A stretch of DNA of 64,000 bases, from the NCBI GenBank assembly GCA_024305745.1, contig JAHRBS010000013.1, forward strand, positions 1,178,001-1,242,000, in the 5' to 3' direction. A model generated the notes under the pieces. It ran no database searches and had not been told where the DNA came from. It saw nothing but the letters and a program-made list of their open reading frames with translations. Shown one piece after another: positions 32,906 through 43,855 of the stretch. Each line of letters begins with the position of its first letter. The stretch's first letter is position 1. This stretch comes from Polyporus tsugae. Lineage: Eukaryota; Basidiomycota; Agaricomycetes; Polyporales; Polyporaceae. Both the position numbers and the translations under genes were made by a program.

Positions 32906-33879
32906 TAGATAGAACTACTAGTACATACATTGATATATCAGGTCAGGTGATGTGGAATTACTTGTATTTAAAAGTGTTTGAAAGTGGCTTGGTAGTGTTC
33001 ATGGTATAGATTAAGCACCCAATATGAGGCATTGGTGCATTTTTTTATTTGCCTAATATCTCTGCTAATAGTGACCCTAATTCTATGAAACTACCACTAT
33101 TAAAAAGTGTTCAAAGGGCTCTTTCTAATAGCCACTGCCACTTAGATCTGCACACTTATAAAAAAATCCTTCAAATAGCTTGAAAATAGACAAATAGTGC
33201 TAAACAGGAGTCAAACCCTCAACCTCAAGAAATTCACAAAGGACACATTAACCACTAAGCTATGGAACCCTGATATACAATCTCAGATAAATGTATTTAT
33301 AGGCTACTGCACAAGTAAATCTACTATAAAGAAAATAATAATCATCTTAGGCTATGCATTTAGCATAGCATTATTACAATGCAGTGCATTGCAGAGTTGT
33401 TGACTTACATACTATTAATCTACGGTCAATCAAAGTCATCAATATGAGCAATTTCATGGGTCCCGTTTCTCATCAATCGTCACCTGCCAGAATTGGCCCA
33501 CTTCCATCCAAGTAAAAGTACCAGTGTTAGAAAGCTGTTACACAGCTCTTTGTAATGAGCTATATCACTTGAACAATCATTTCAACAGTGTATGGAAGTG
33601 CACTTATAGTATGCATATGTCTGGCACAACAGAGCACTTATATAGAGTCATATCACATTTAAGTAAGAAAATATCACAAACTTAGCACTGCCACCATTCA
33701 TTTCAGTCTAATAGAAGTAACAAATTCTGACCCTAACCCTAAAGCTGTGCTGATGGAGTAAGTAAATTTGTAGTCCAGCAACTAAATTGTTGCAGTAAAA
33801 GCCTTTCTGAGTATGAAATTTATTCCCACGGCACTGATAAGCATGATATGGATTTGGCAGGAAGTGCATTTCATTATAA
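32906..33879. other. No gene except a tRNA-like sequence
   Basis: AT-rich DNA downstream of the Helitron coding region; the Helitron 3' end should be within it. Holds the tRNA-like sequence at 33200-33271 and an isolated ccctaaccctaa at 33731-33742. Confidence 0.45.
33200..33271 (-). pseudogene. tRNA-like sequence (tRNA pseudogene or SINE head)
   Basis: The minus strand starts GGGTTCC and has a good polymerase III box A, TAGCTTAGTGGTTAATG, and a box B, GGTTTGACTCC, one base from GGTTCGANTCC. The anticodon stem does not pair properly and the acceptor stem is incomplete, so it is not a working tRNA. A tRNA-derived SINE head would look like this. Confidence 0.55.
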
Positions 33880-34307
33880 ACAATTGATTTTATACCTCAT
33901 CAATTGTAATGGTTTATCCTTTTTGGTTAGGCCAGTCATCAGTCATACTATTGTTAAGTAGTTGCGGATGAATTATCAATAGAGATTTCTAAACTTGAAG
34001 AAGGCCTAGACCTGTTTGACTGTTTTGGGGGCTGGCCATTCTCGAATGGCTTTTAGCTTAACGGGGTCTATTGCAACTTCACCTTCTCAGATAATGGCAC
34101 CAAGGAACTCAACTTCTGGGACCTCAAACAGGCACTTTTCTGGTTTGAGGTGGAGGTCGTGTTCCTGGAGTTGTTTCAGTGCTTGCTGTGTTCTAATGTG
34201 GTGTTCTTCCAAGTTGTTCAAGAATATGAGGATATCATCCATGTAGATGATGATCCATCCTTCACACGTGAGATTGTGAAAGATTTCGTTCATCATACGC
34301 TGGAATG
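33880..34307 (-). pseudogene. Gypsy-2 reverse transcriptase fragment (right half)
   Basis: The minus strand reads F-Q-R-M-M-N-E-I-F, then the RT active site I-I-Y-M-D-D-I-L-I-F, L-K-P-E-K-C-L-F-E and V-E-F-L-G-A-I-I, ending in a decayed R-N-L-Y and L-T-K-K-D-K-P. It begins exactly at the end of copy B's 3' LTR after GAATG (34303-34307). The missing left half of the same RT, ending N-A-P-A-T-F, is at 49160-50567 next to copy C's 5' LTR. The catalytic YMDD is intact but the gene is split, and in-frame stops occur near 33990. Confidence 0.88.
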
Positions 34308-34753
34308 TGTTACGACTGGACGTCGAGTAAGGATCAGGGATACGTACGAGACAAGCAGGAGCACCGACAAGCACTTGTGCAGCGAGAGCGGAGCAAGGCT
34401 CAACAGTCAGGGCTGGAGACAAGATGTATTGAGTAAGTAGGTGTCTACGAGTGAAATACAGCAAGACTTACCTAGAGACAAGAGGTCAAAACTGAGGTCT
34501 CCAGGCAGTGAAGTACAGGTCCTTATATATGTATAGAGGATAATGAGAACCCGGGGACAATATGTAACTATGGACATGGGTGAACAATGGAAACAGAACA
34601 ATAGCGACTGTGGACAATAAGGAGCTATTGTGCTAAAGAACAAAGGATGAGATACAATGCAATGGAGAACAATAAGTACGACGCGAGAAGTAGATCGTCC
34701 GGAAAAGGAAACTAAGGTGCTGGTAGCAGGCGCCAAATAAAATGTTCATGACA
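34308..34753 (-). repeat. Gypsy-1 3' LTR, copy B
   Basis: 446 bp. Its first part (TGTCATGAACATTTTATTTGG) matches the 3' LTR of copy C. Its last about 100 bp (ending CGACGTCCAGTCGTAACA) match the 5' LTR of copy C. It is followed by CATTC on the minus strand. Confidence 0.92.
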
Positions 34754-34785
34754 ATACCCCCCTCCTAAGGGTTGTGCCTTCATGA

Positions 34786-37700
34786 CTAAGTCTTCTTGAG
34801 AGGACCAGGTGCCTCTGCGTGTGTTGAATGGAATTTCTGCACGAGTTGCGGCGTATTTGTAAGGTCCACTGCATCCTCCCAGCTGTCGTGTTCAGGGCCC
34901 CAACCCTTCCAGTATACGAGGTACTGCAGTTTCTTCCACCGCCCATACCGCCGCGACTCCAACACTTCCTCCACTTTGTACTCTTCCTCCCCCTCCACCT
35001 CAATTGCCGCTGGCTCTGCCGGGTGATGACCAGGGAGTCGACTCTCCTTGTGTGGAAGCAAGAGAGAAACATGGAATACTGGGTGGACTACAAGGTCCTT
35101 AGGGAGTCTAAGCTTGTAAGCTAGATTGCCCACCCTGTGTACAACCGGATATGGGCCAGCATACCGATCTACCAGTTTCTAAGAGACTCCAGGAACATGG
35201 AAGTTCCTCGTGTCTAGCCACACCTTCTGGCCTTCCTTGAACTCTGGAGTGTCACGGACATGATCATAGTACTCCTTCATCCGCTCACCTGCCAGAGTCA
35301 AGGCCGCGGTTGCATCCTCTCGCACCTGTCGCAACTCCTCTTGACGTTCATCAGCTGCAGGCACTGCCATAGGCAACATCGGAATGTGGAACTGGGGTTC
35401 ATAGCCGTACATGAGGTAGAATGGCGAGTAACCCATTGACAAGTGCTGGTGCGAGTTAAAGGCAAACTCTGCAATCGGCAGCCACTTGACCCAGTCATCG
35501 CGGTGCCGTGAGCAGAACATACGAAGGTACACCTCTATCTCCTGGTTCCATTGTTCCAATTGCCCATCTGTCTGCGGGTGGTAGGCTGTGGACATTGCAC
35601 TTTCTATGCCGAGTCCCTTAAGTACAGTGCGGAAGAGCTTGCTTGAGAACTGGGGCCCATGATCAGAGATGATCTTCCGTGGCAGCCCGTGAAGACGAAA
35701 ATGTTCTCGGATGAAGTTGTCAGCAGCTCCTTCTGTGTCAATCTCCTCGGTGCAAGGAATAAGATGTATCATCTTTCCATGCTGATCAGCGATGAGCTGA
35801 AGCGTGTTGTATCCATCCACCTCTGAGAGTCCAGTGATGAAGTCGCACGTCACAATCTGGCCCGGGCCATCAGGGATTTCATTTGGTTGAAGAGGACCGT
35901 GCGGTTTGGCATGCGAACCCTTGCCGCGGCGACAGGTGTCGCAGGTCTCAACGTAATCCTTGATGAACTTTGCCATGCCCGGCCACCAGTAGTTTTGTGT
36001 GACCAACTCCAACGTCTTCGACTGCCCAGGGTGTCCAGCGGGCGGGAGGTCGTGGTGGATGCGTACAACCTCAGCACACAGCGCGTCGTCCTTGGGGACA
36101 TAGACTTTGCCTCAGTACAGTAGCAGGCCTTGCTCACTGTTCCAGTCCACCAAGTCATTCTGAAGACGTGCTGGTCCAAGTTTGTCCAGTTTAATGAGTG
36201 CCTCCACGACCTCCTGCTCGTGCTCTCCACACTCGCGGATGCGTCGAAGCAGTGCCTTCTCTGGAACCACCAATAGATGCCCTCTCTTGGCTGCCAGTAC
36301 TCGGAAATGTTCTGGCTGCAACAAGACTCGACCGAGATTGTCATCTGCATCCTTGTGCTGGTGGTCGGGCCATCTCGACAGTGCATCGGCCCTGCCATTA
36401 GACGTCCCAGGCTTGTGCGAGATGACAAAGTCAAATCGTGACAGGTAGAGAGCCCATCGTGCCTGCCTGCGTGTGAGGTTCTGTGCTGTGCGCCAATACT
36501 CGAGGTTCTTGTGGTCCAACTGGATCTCAAACACACTGGGGAGACCCTCGAGATAGTGACACCAAGCCTGCAGGGCACAAATGATGGCGAGCATCTCCTT
36601 GTCGTAGATCTCGTAGTTGCATTCAGCGTCGTTCATCGACTCGGAGTGAAAAGCGATGGGGTGCCATTTGCCATCTTCCCTCTCCTGAGACAGAACCGCG
36701 CCTGTAGCGAAGCCAGATGCGTCAACTTCGATGCGGGTGTTGCGGTCTGGATCATAGATTGTCAGGACAGGACTTTTGGTGAAGCAATGCTTGAGCGCGT
36801 CAAAGGCAGGCTGCTCTTCATCTCCCCATTGCCATGGCACATTGCCCGTGAGGTGATCCAAGGGTTTGCAGATGGCACTAAAGTCCTTTATGAACTGCCG
36901 ATAGAAGTTTGCGAAACCACGGAACTTCCGTACATCTGTGGCGTTCTGAGGGACAGGCCAATCCGCAATACCCTTCACCTTCACTGGATCCATCTCTACG
37001 CAGTTCTCCGAGACGAGTACACCGAGGTATTCCACCTTAGGCTGTTCGAACTCGCACTTCTCTGGCTTGCAGAACAGGTCGTTCTCCTTAAGACGTTTCA
37101 GGACCTCGCGCACCAATGTGCGGTGTTCCTCGAGACTGTCGGTGAATATGAGGATGTCGTTGAGGTAGATAGTGACTTTGCCGAGTATGATGAGGTCCTT
37201 GAAGATGTCGTTCATGAGCGCAGAGAATGTGCTGGGTGAATTGGCTAGCCCAAAGAACATAACATTCGGCTCGAACGGCCCTTGATTGGTCACGAAGGCA
37301 GCCTTCCACTCATTGCCGGCCTTAACCCGCACATTGTTGTACCCCCAGCAAATATCGAGCTTTGTGAAGTACTTGGCCTTCTTGAGTCAATCCATCAGAT
37401 CCGATACCAACGGTAGTGGGTAACGGTTCTTAATGGTGATCTCGTTGAGTCACCAATAGTCCTGGACTGGACGTAGGCTACCATCCTTCTTCTTGACAAA
37501 GAAGAACGGCAATGACATTGGTGACTTCGACTCTTGAATATAGCCTTTGGCCAAGTTCTCAGCGAGAAACTTGTCAAGCTCTCCTTGTTTGCTGGGCGAC
37601 AGGGGGTACACACGGGAATGGAACATCTTTGCATTGGGCACGAGCTCTATTGCATGGTCATAGGGTCCGTGTTCTGGCAAACATTTGGACGCCTCTTTCG

Positions 37701-38551
37701 AGAACACATGCAGGTATTCATGATAGTGCTCGGGTACAATCTCTTCGATGGGGCGGACTTCCTTCTTCTGGTACTCTTGCTCAGTGAGTTGTTGCGAATA
37801 TGTGTATGTTGCTGAAGCAAACAGTTGCGGAGCACCATAAAGGTGTTGTCCATCCTCCCATGCATCGAAAAGAGACATCTCAGTTCCATCCCACCACGGC
37901 AGGAATCCTGGCGGCCAGGGCCTATCCTCCTCCTTCTCCTCAGTCATCACGGCCGCACACACCCTTCCAACCTTCCTAACCTTCTTTGCCCGTCGAGGAC
38001 CGCGGTGCACTGTAAGCCGTACTCCGTATCACGCGCTTTGGTCTCAACAGGTTCAGAGGTTCTCTGGTTAGCCAGGCATGTCTCTGGACATCTCGACAGG
38101 TGCAGCGAGCCACGTTCCCAGTCTACTTCAGGGTTGTGCTCGCGTAGCCAGTCCAGGCCAATGATGACATCCTCTTCTCCTATATCCGTCACTACAAAGA
38201 CCACCTTCTCCCTGTGGTCTCCAATTGCCATATCCAACATGGCAACCTCTGTGATCGTACCATCACGGTTTTCTGAACCGTCGATGTTGTACAGAGGAAT
38301 TGGCCTTGCCAACTTCCTCGTTGTAACCCTATTCTGTTCTACGAATCATCTATGTAGGAACTTAGTAGTAGCACTGCTATCTACCATAGCTACAATGTCC
38401 TTATGTCACTGCTTGCCGATTAACCGTACCGGTATATGAAAGTGTTGACCATCGTGATTTACTTCATATACAAATGACGAACCCAGTACAGAAAATCGAC
38501 TATTACTACAAGAACCAGCACGTGCAGCATCCAATGCGGTTCTAATCAAAA
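34786..38551 (-). pseudogene. Gypsy-1 copy B pol with chromodomain
   Basis: In order: retropepsin with D-S-S-A instead of D-S-G-A (codon 38373-38375) and an early stop, RT with Y-L-N-D instead of Y-L-D-D (codon 37159-37161), RNase H (V-D-A-S-G-F, A-D-A-L-S), integrase zinc finger (C-D-T-C-R-R-G-K), DDE core (C-D-F-I-T-G-L, I-I-S-D-H-G-P-Q-F, H-P-Q-T-D-G-Q-L-E) and chromodomain (V-E-E-V-L-E-S-R-R, L-V-Y-W-K-G-W, H-D-S-W-E-D). In-frame stops include D-Y-W-stop near 37450, the shared D-L-M-D stop near 37387, L-L-Y-stop near 36112 and V-S-stop near 35179. A 3-bp deletion near 35265 removes an Arg present in copies C and E. Two catalytic residues are gone, so it could only move if helped in trans. 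Confidence 0.92.
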
Positions 38552-39900
38552 ACCCTCTTTCTTATCGACCACCGTAAGGGCGGCAATCTTCTCTTCCATT
38601 GCCTTGAGCTGGGCCTTGAGTGTCGTGAGCTCATCGGTACTGGATGAGGAAGAAGAGGCAGCTCATTGGCCCTCGACCTTGGGCTTTGGGCAGCAGAACA
38701 CGGGATGTCCTTTCTCACCGCAGTTCCAGCACTCGCCATCAAAGTTCTTCTTGCCCGAACCAGAGGTGGCTACCTGTTTGCCCTTCTTCTTCCATCCAAA
38801 TTGCTTTGGCTGTTCCTCCTCGCGCACGGCAAGTTGCTGGTCCATCTGCAGTGCAACTTTCTGGATCTTGGTGAGGTCCAAGATGTCGTGTGCTGTGGTC
38901 ACGAAGGTGTCCTTGATCTTGTAAGGGAGTGCCGTGCAGTACCGTTCGCGCTTGTCCGCATCACCGAACCTGGTGCGAGCAGCGATGGCATTGAACTGAC
39001 TGGTATAGTCCTTGATGGTGCCAAGCCGATGCGAAGCCTTGCAGAGTTTGGCGAGTTCTGTGACAGCCGCTTCCTTGTTGTTCGCAGCGCAGAAGTGCAC
39101 CTTGAATGGCCCTTCAAAGGCCGCAAAGTCTGACCACGCAACATTGCCGCTGGCCACCGTGACGATGTATGGGCTGGCCCACTCAGCAGCGCCACTGGTC
39201 AACTTGTTGAGGATTGTGATCCAGCGGATCGCATGCACAACACCTTGCGCCTTGAGAAGGTTGTAGTAGATGCGGGCATTAGCTACAAAGTGAAGCCCTT
39301 CCTGCGTGAGTTTTCCATCGTACTCGTGAGGGGTGATTTGAGAGAGGAGTTTGGAAACATCGAAGGGGGTGGGCGTGGCCATGATGGAAGCGGGTGATGA
39401 GGGTGGAGAGGGACTTGGCACGGGTGAGGGACCTGGCACAGGTGAGGGGCTACTCGGGGTGTTAAGAACAACGGTTTGTTGTGGAGGGGTCCCTGCCGGA
39501 GAGGGTGTGGGTGGGGGGTTGGATGTTTGTCGTGCAATACGGTCACTGGCTAGCGTAAGTGCTTGGCCAAGTGGAATGGATCCCAACGAGGGTGATCCGC
39601 TAGGAGTGGGGATACGACTAGGAGCACGGCTAGGGGGACGTGTACCTGGTCGGCTGATTGCAGCAGCAGAGGCTGCTCGTGGGAGGTGGTTGGTGGGGAC
39701 TCTGGGTCGTGACTGGGTGATGAGATTGTTCTGCTCTGGGGCGGTTGCGACAAAACTGGGATACTGAGACCAGCTTTCCTCGTCCCAGTCAAAGGTGTTT
39801 GACCGGTTGGGGCAGGGTTGTTGTTCGCAGATGTACCACCGTGAGTCTAACTCATGCCAATGCTGGTCTTCGACCGCGACAACGTGGAAGACGTGCCCGT
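38549..39900 (-). pseudogene. Gypsy-1 copy B gag
   Basis: Same structure as in copy A: a Pro/Ser-rich N-terminal region, core from P-F-D-V-S-K-L-L-S-Q, and zinc knuckle C-W-N-C-G-E-K-G-H-P-V-F-C. The frame is open to a TGA at 38663-38665, where copy A has an Arg codon. Beyond it the tail (T-L-K-A-Q-L-K-A-M-E-E-K) runs to the regular stop next to the GGGTTTT heptamer at 38555-38549. The 307-residue core is identical to that of copy C as translated. The frame is open 5' of the Met at 39586 to about 39900, so the start is uncertain. Confidence 0.88.
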
Positions 39901-40313
39901 ATGTACTGCAGCTCGCCAGGTTGTTGGAACTCGCTTCCTATCCAAGGAACAGAGACGGCGGGTGCACAATCCAACGCTGTCTGCTCAGCCTCCTCGGCCT
40001 ATTGCTGTGTCTTAACCACGAGGGACATGAGCCCAGGGGTGTCCTGCCTTGGCTTTGTTTTGCCGCCTTTCTCTAGCCTCCCACGCCGTGAGGCGGACCA
40101 CTTCTGTCAGTGCCGGGGTCTCGGGTTAGGAGCTTTCCGCGCACTGTACCACTAAAAGTGGCAAGCCTCGAGTTGAATCAAGACCACATCCGATGGTGTG
40201 ACTAGAGCGCGCACTACGCTAGGCCAACACAGAGGGTCAAGAGTGCGTACCGTACGAGGGGAAAAGGGAAAGGGTGTGGGTACACCGGTGCTCGTGAAGT
40301 AGTTTTGACCTAA

Positions 40314-40759
40314 TGTTACGACTGGCCGTCGAGTAAGGACCAGGGAGACTTACGAGACGAGCAAGGGCGTCAACGAGCACTTGTGCAGCAAGAGCAGAGC
40401 AAGGCTCAATAGTCAGGGCTGGAGACAAGATGTATTGAGTAAGTAGATGTCTATGAGCGAAATACAGCGAGGCTTACGTGGAGACAAGAGGTCGAAACTG
40501 AGGTCTCCAGGCAGCAAAGTACAGGTCCTTATATACGTATAGAGGACAATGAGAACCCGGGGACAATAGGTAACTATGGACACGGCTGAACAATGGGAAC
40601 GGAACAATAGCGACTATGTACAATAAGGAGCTATTGTGCTGAGGAACAAAAGACGAGACACAATGCAACGGAAAACAATAAGTACAACGTGAGAAGTAGA
40701 TCGTCTGGAAAAGGAAACTAAGGTGCTGGTGGCAGGTGCTGAATGAAATGTTCATGACA
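40314..40759 (-). repeat. Gypsy-1 5' LTR, copy B
   Basis: 446 bp, almost identical (one difference noticed in the first 120 bp) to the LTR at 46445-46890 in the opposite orientation. Flank TCTGG on its outer side, as for that LTR. Part of the left palindrome arm. Confidence 0.93.
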
Positions 40760-43199
40760 CCAGACCAATGAACCCAAAGCCAAGTAGTGGTATACTACAA
40801 GGAGACATTCCCTTTGCTAGAAACACCCTTGTCCAGCTCCACATGACCCTGAGTGCTTAAGCCTAGCCCACTTTGATAAGAGCTCAGACTATCGCAAGCC
40901 AAGGAAGACATTGTCTGCAAGTTAGGAATAGTACTCCCCATCAAACAACTAGATTACGGAAGTACCCATTCAACAGAACCAGTCATAGAAGTCAACAGTG
41001 CCACTTCCATGAAAGGCCTCTTTCAATTCAAATAGCAAATACCAGTACATATCTGGGATCTATTCACCATAGTAAGTAGCAACCTCAAGGATATCTGACA
41101 CCACAACCCAGGATACACTCTTACCCTGGTTCAGCATGCACTCAATCACCTTACAGCGACTGAAGCCATATTCCTCTTTTGGCAATTCTGGAACTCGCAG
41201 CCCTATGTTACACTCCCAGATCTATTTACATAGTTTATTGAGAACCAAATTTGATACCTCTAAAACTACATCTTCGACCCAACCAACCTAGTAGACCTGA
41301 CACTCCGACACAACCTCACCACACTCCAGAAGTACCTTGATGCCAGGAGACTTCTAACTCTATCCCAAAGACGAACCCACAAAGGGGCACATGACTAGCA
41401 AGCAACTGTCGTGCATAGGAAAGGTACATGCATACAACAAAACAGGAAACCACGATCAACACAAACAAACTCGAGGGTGGACACCTTGTCACTTTGGACT
41501 CTGCCTAGAAAGATACCAACATATTGTGGACAGCATCAATTATACTGATCACCTTCTTCAGCCAACACTTGACCAGGAAGAAACCATCAAGACCGAGTTC
41601 ACTTATAAGAGATTCCAGACCCTTAAAGTGGCACCAAGGACTCCCACAGGCAGCCTGATCACACCAACGAGCCAGATCCCTTCACTAAGATTCACAACCA
41701 GGACATTACCTCTAGTCACTCTGGAAGTGACAGAGCAGACAACAACACAGGAAGAACAAACACCAGAAACCCCCAAATCAACAACTGTTCCAGGAGAACA
41801 ACAGTCACCAAAACCACTGTCAGTAGTTTCATACAAAGGTAACAGTCCAGAACCAGAACCGACACTGATGGATGCAGGATCAGACCATATCCAAACATGC
41901 ATTGCCAGATACACATTCACGTTCAAAGAGAAAGGCTATACAGGATCTTTTGACCCTGACTGAGAAATCTCCCACCAGGTGGTCACATTCATCAATGACA
42001 ACCCCAGCGATGCTGACAGACAAACAATCAAGCACCTCATCAGCAACACTACTGTGGTATAAGATTGGAAATCACCAGAGTTGGAAGTCACCCCCGCCAG
42101 CAGTGCTAGTGCAGTATATGGATCAACACTTGCCAGATTCTCCCGGCCGGTTTTCAAGGCCAGAGGAACCCCTTTCAACTGGGGCATCAAAGCAATGGCA
42201 GGCAGCAAGTCTGGAAACCCACCCGGACTTTCAGGCAAAGACAAAGACGTAGGAGAAGATCTCAATGATAGACCAGAGGACGATATCCCCCCTGAAGGAT
42301 CGGGGGGAGGGAGACCTTGGAGATCACTGGGAGGAGGAGATCCTGGACCTGGAGGACCAGGATGAGGCCCTGGAGGCCCCGGAAGACCTGGAGGACCTCC
42401 TGGCCTGGGGGATCCTCCAGCCATGGCACCGCATTTCAATGCAATCCCCATTCCCCAAATGGCAGGAGGCAAAGTCAAGATGAAGGCCCCTGATGTCTTT
42501 GCTGGAGATTGACACAAATCCCAAAAATGTTTTGACCAACTCTTCCTTCTCTTTTTGGGCAACCCTGGGAAGTACAACACCGATCACGCCTGGATCACGA
42601 CAGATCTATCCTACATTGGAGGAGATACAGTACAATATTGGGTTTGTTAAGAACAGAACAGCTAGAACCAGCTACACCAAAAGGGTGCAATGTCAAGCTT
42701 GGCTTGACACTTGGCTGGTACTATATATGTAGTTCATAATGTGTTCATGACAGGGTTGAAAACAAGATTGATGAGATCTGAAGACAACTAGGAGCCACCA
42801 CATGGTCAGAATTTCAAGCTGAATTCAGACTGGTTTTTGCGCCACTGCACAAAGCCGACAATGCCCTCCTATCGCTGGACAAACTCAGGCTCTCGGAACA
42901 CCTGACAATCCGTGAGTTCAACGGACATTATAATGAACTCATTAGAAAGGGTCGAGTCACTGACTCCCTGGCCAGACTGGCATGCTACCAAAATGCACTA
43001 CCCTCATGGTTACGACAAAAGATCTCTACCTTGTACCCAGCTCCAAAGACCATCATCGACTGGATCAGACGGGCCACAGATATCTATGAAGCTGACCTCA
43101 TCAATCAATAAATTGATGCAGGCTTTAGAAATTGCTGAACCCAATGCCTGACCATGCAAATGAAAGTACGACAAAATCAGTCGGAGCACACCAAGAAGC
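40760..43199 (+). pseudogene. Gypsy-2 gag region, left palindrome arm
   Basis: Gag-like coding sequence broken by many stops. In order: a segment with D-I-V-C-K-L-G-I-V-L-P-I near 40905, a 190-codon frame at 41391-41963 (T-F-T-F-K-E-K-G-Y-T-G-S), a Gly/Pro-rich stretch (P-G-P-P-G-type, about 42300-42420), then the core of a Retrotrans_gag domain: M-K-A-P-D-V-F-A-G-D, F-L-G-N-P-G-K-Y, D-L-S-Y-I-G-G-D, W-S-E-F-Q-A-E-F-R-L-V-F-A-P and L-P-S-W-L-R-Q-K-I. It ends at E-H-T-K-K where the arm meets the spacer; the zinc knuckle is only present on the other arm. Gag packages element RNA. Family link to the Gypsy-2 pol pieces is inference from location. Confidence 0.75.
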
Positions 43200-43388
43200 T
43201 TCGTGTAGGATCATGTAAGCTACCTAGCACGTGCTCAGTGCACTGTCACCTCGCCTCTGTCGAGCTCTGTTGTCCTTAGACTTCTTAGAGCTCGACTTAG
43301 GTGAGTAGTTTATTTCCCTGTTAATGATAGACTTCTTAGAGCTCGACTTAGGCCATTGTGACCGCTCTGAGGCGCACTGCAGCTAACA
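43200..43388 (-). repeat. Truncated LTR-2 in the palindrome spacer
   Basis: The first 189 bp of LTR-2 in minus orientation (TGTTAGCTGCAGTGCG... to CTACACGAA). It starts at the exact edge of the left arm. Confidence 0.88.
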
Positions 43389-43469
43389 TGGCATCCTGTC
43401 TCTCTATTGGCTCCTCCTGGTTCTGTTGTGGTTTTTTTCTTAGCTATTAGTTAGTTTGTTGGTTTCCAG

Positions 43470-43855
43470 GGTTTTACTGTACAATACATAGACAAGGATC
43501 GAGGTCTCAGAAATACAGACTCGGCTTCCCCCTCTCTCACTCATTCATCCTCTGTGCATGCCATGTGCCTGCACTCTGTCCGGTTTCTATCTGTCTAGCT
43601 CATGTGCATCGTGAGGTACATTCTCGTTGTCCCTGTCTTCCATCTCAGGCTGGGTGCCCTTGGCTGGGTGCTGTTAGCTCTGCATGAGCTTCTCTATATC
43701 ATTGCATACAGTCCGTCGCTGCGTGCGCCCGTATTTCCATTCCATGTCCACTCCCTCCATCCTTGAGCACCTGACCGCTCCTCCATCTTTCAGCAGTCTG
43801 TTGTTTCTGTTGGTTTTTAGCAGATCCCCTGTACCGTACACATCAGCGGTACTTG
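43470..43855 (-). repeat. LTR-3-like sequence in the palindrome spacer
   Basis: Diverged relative of 9572-9953: shared gcagatcccctgtaccgta block near 43823-43842, pyrimidine-rich block near 43530 and a tacatag...gaggtc block. Boundaries uncertain. Confidence 0.45.

Larger units (their letters stand above)
34308..40759 (-). mobile_element. Gypsy-1 copy B, both LTRs present
   Basis: 6452 bp. 5' LTR 40759-40314, gag, pol, chromodomain, purine tract, 3' LTR 34753-34308. The two flanks do not match (TCTGG before the 5' LTR, CATTC after the 3' LTR, minus strand), and the two LTRs differ at many sites: the 5' LTR resembles that of copy D, and most of the 3' LTR resembles the 3' LTR of copy C. The interior is nearly identical to copy C, colinear without indels from about 35.2 to 40.15 kb. 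The element is therefore a recombinant and not an undisturbed insertion. Confidence 0.93.

Noticed and set aside
33731..33742. ccctaaccctaa, telomere-like
   Set aside because: Only two units, in the middle of transposon debris; no array.
36511..37239. 242-codon frame on the plus strand, repeated at 54109-54837 and 60250-60978
   Set aside because: It is exactly antisense to the RT/RNase H coding region of Gypsy-1 and follows from its codon bias. No independent motif.
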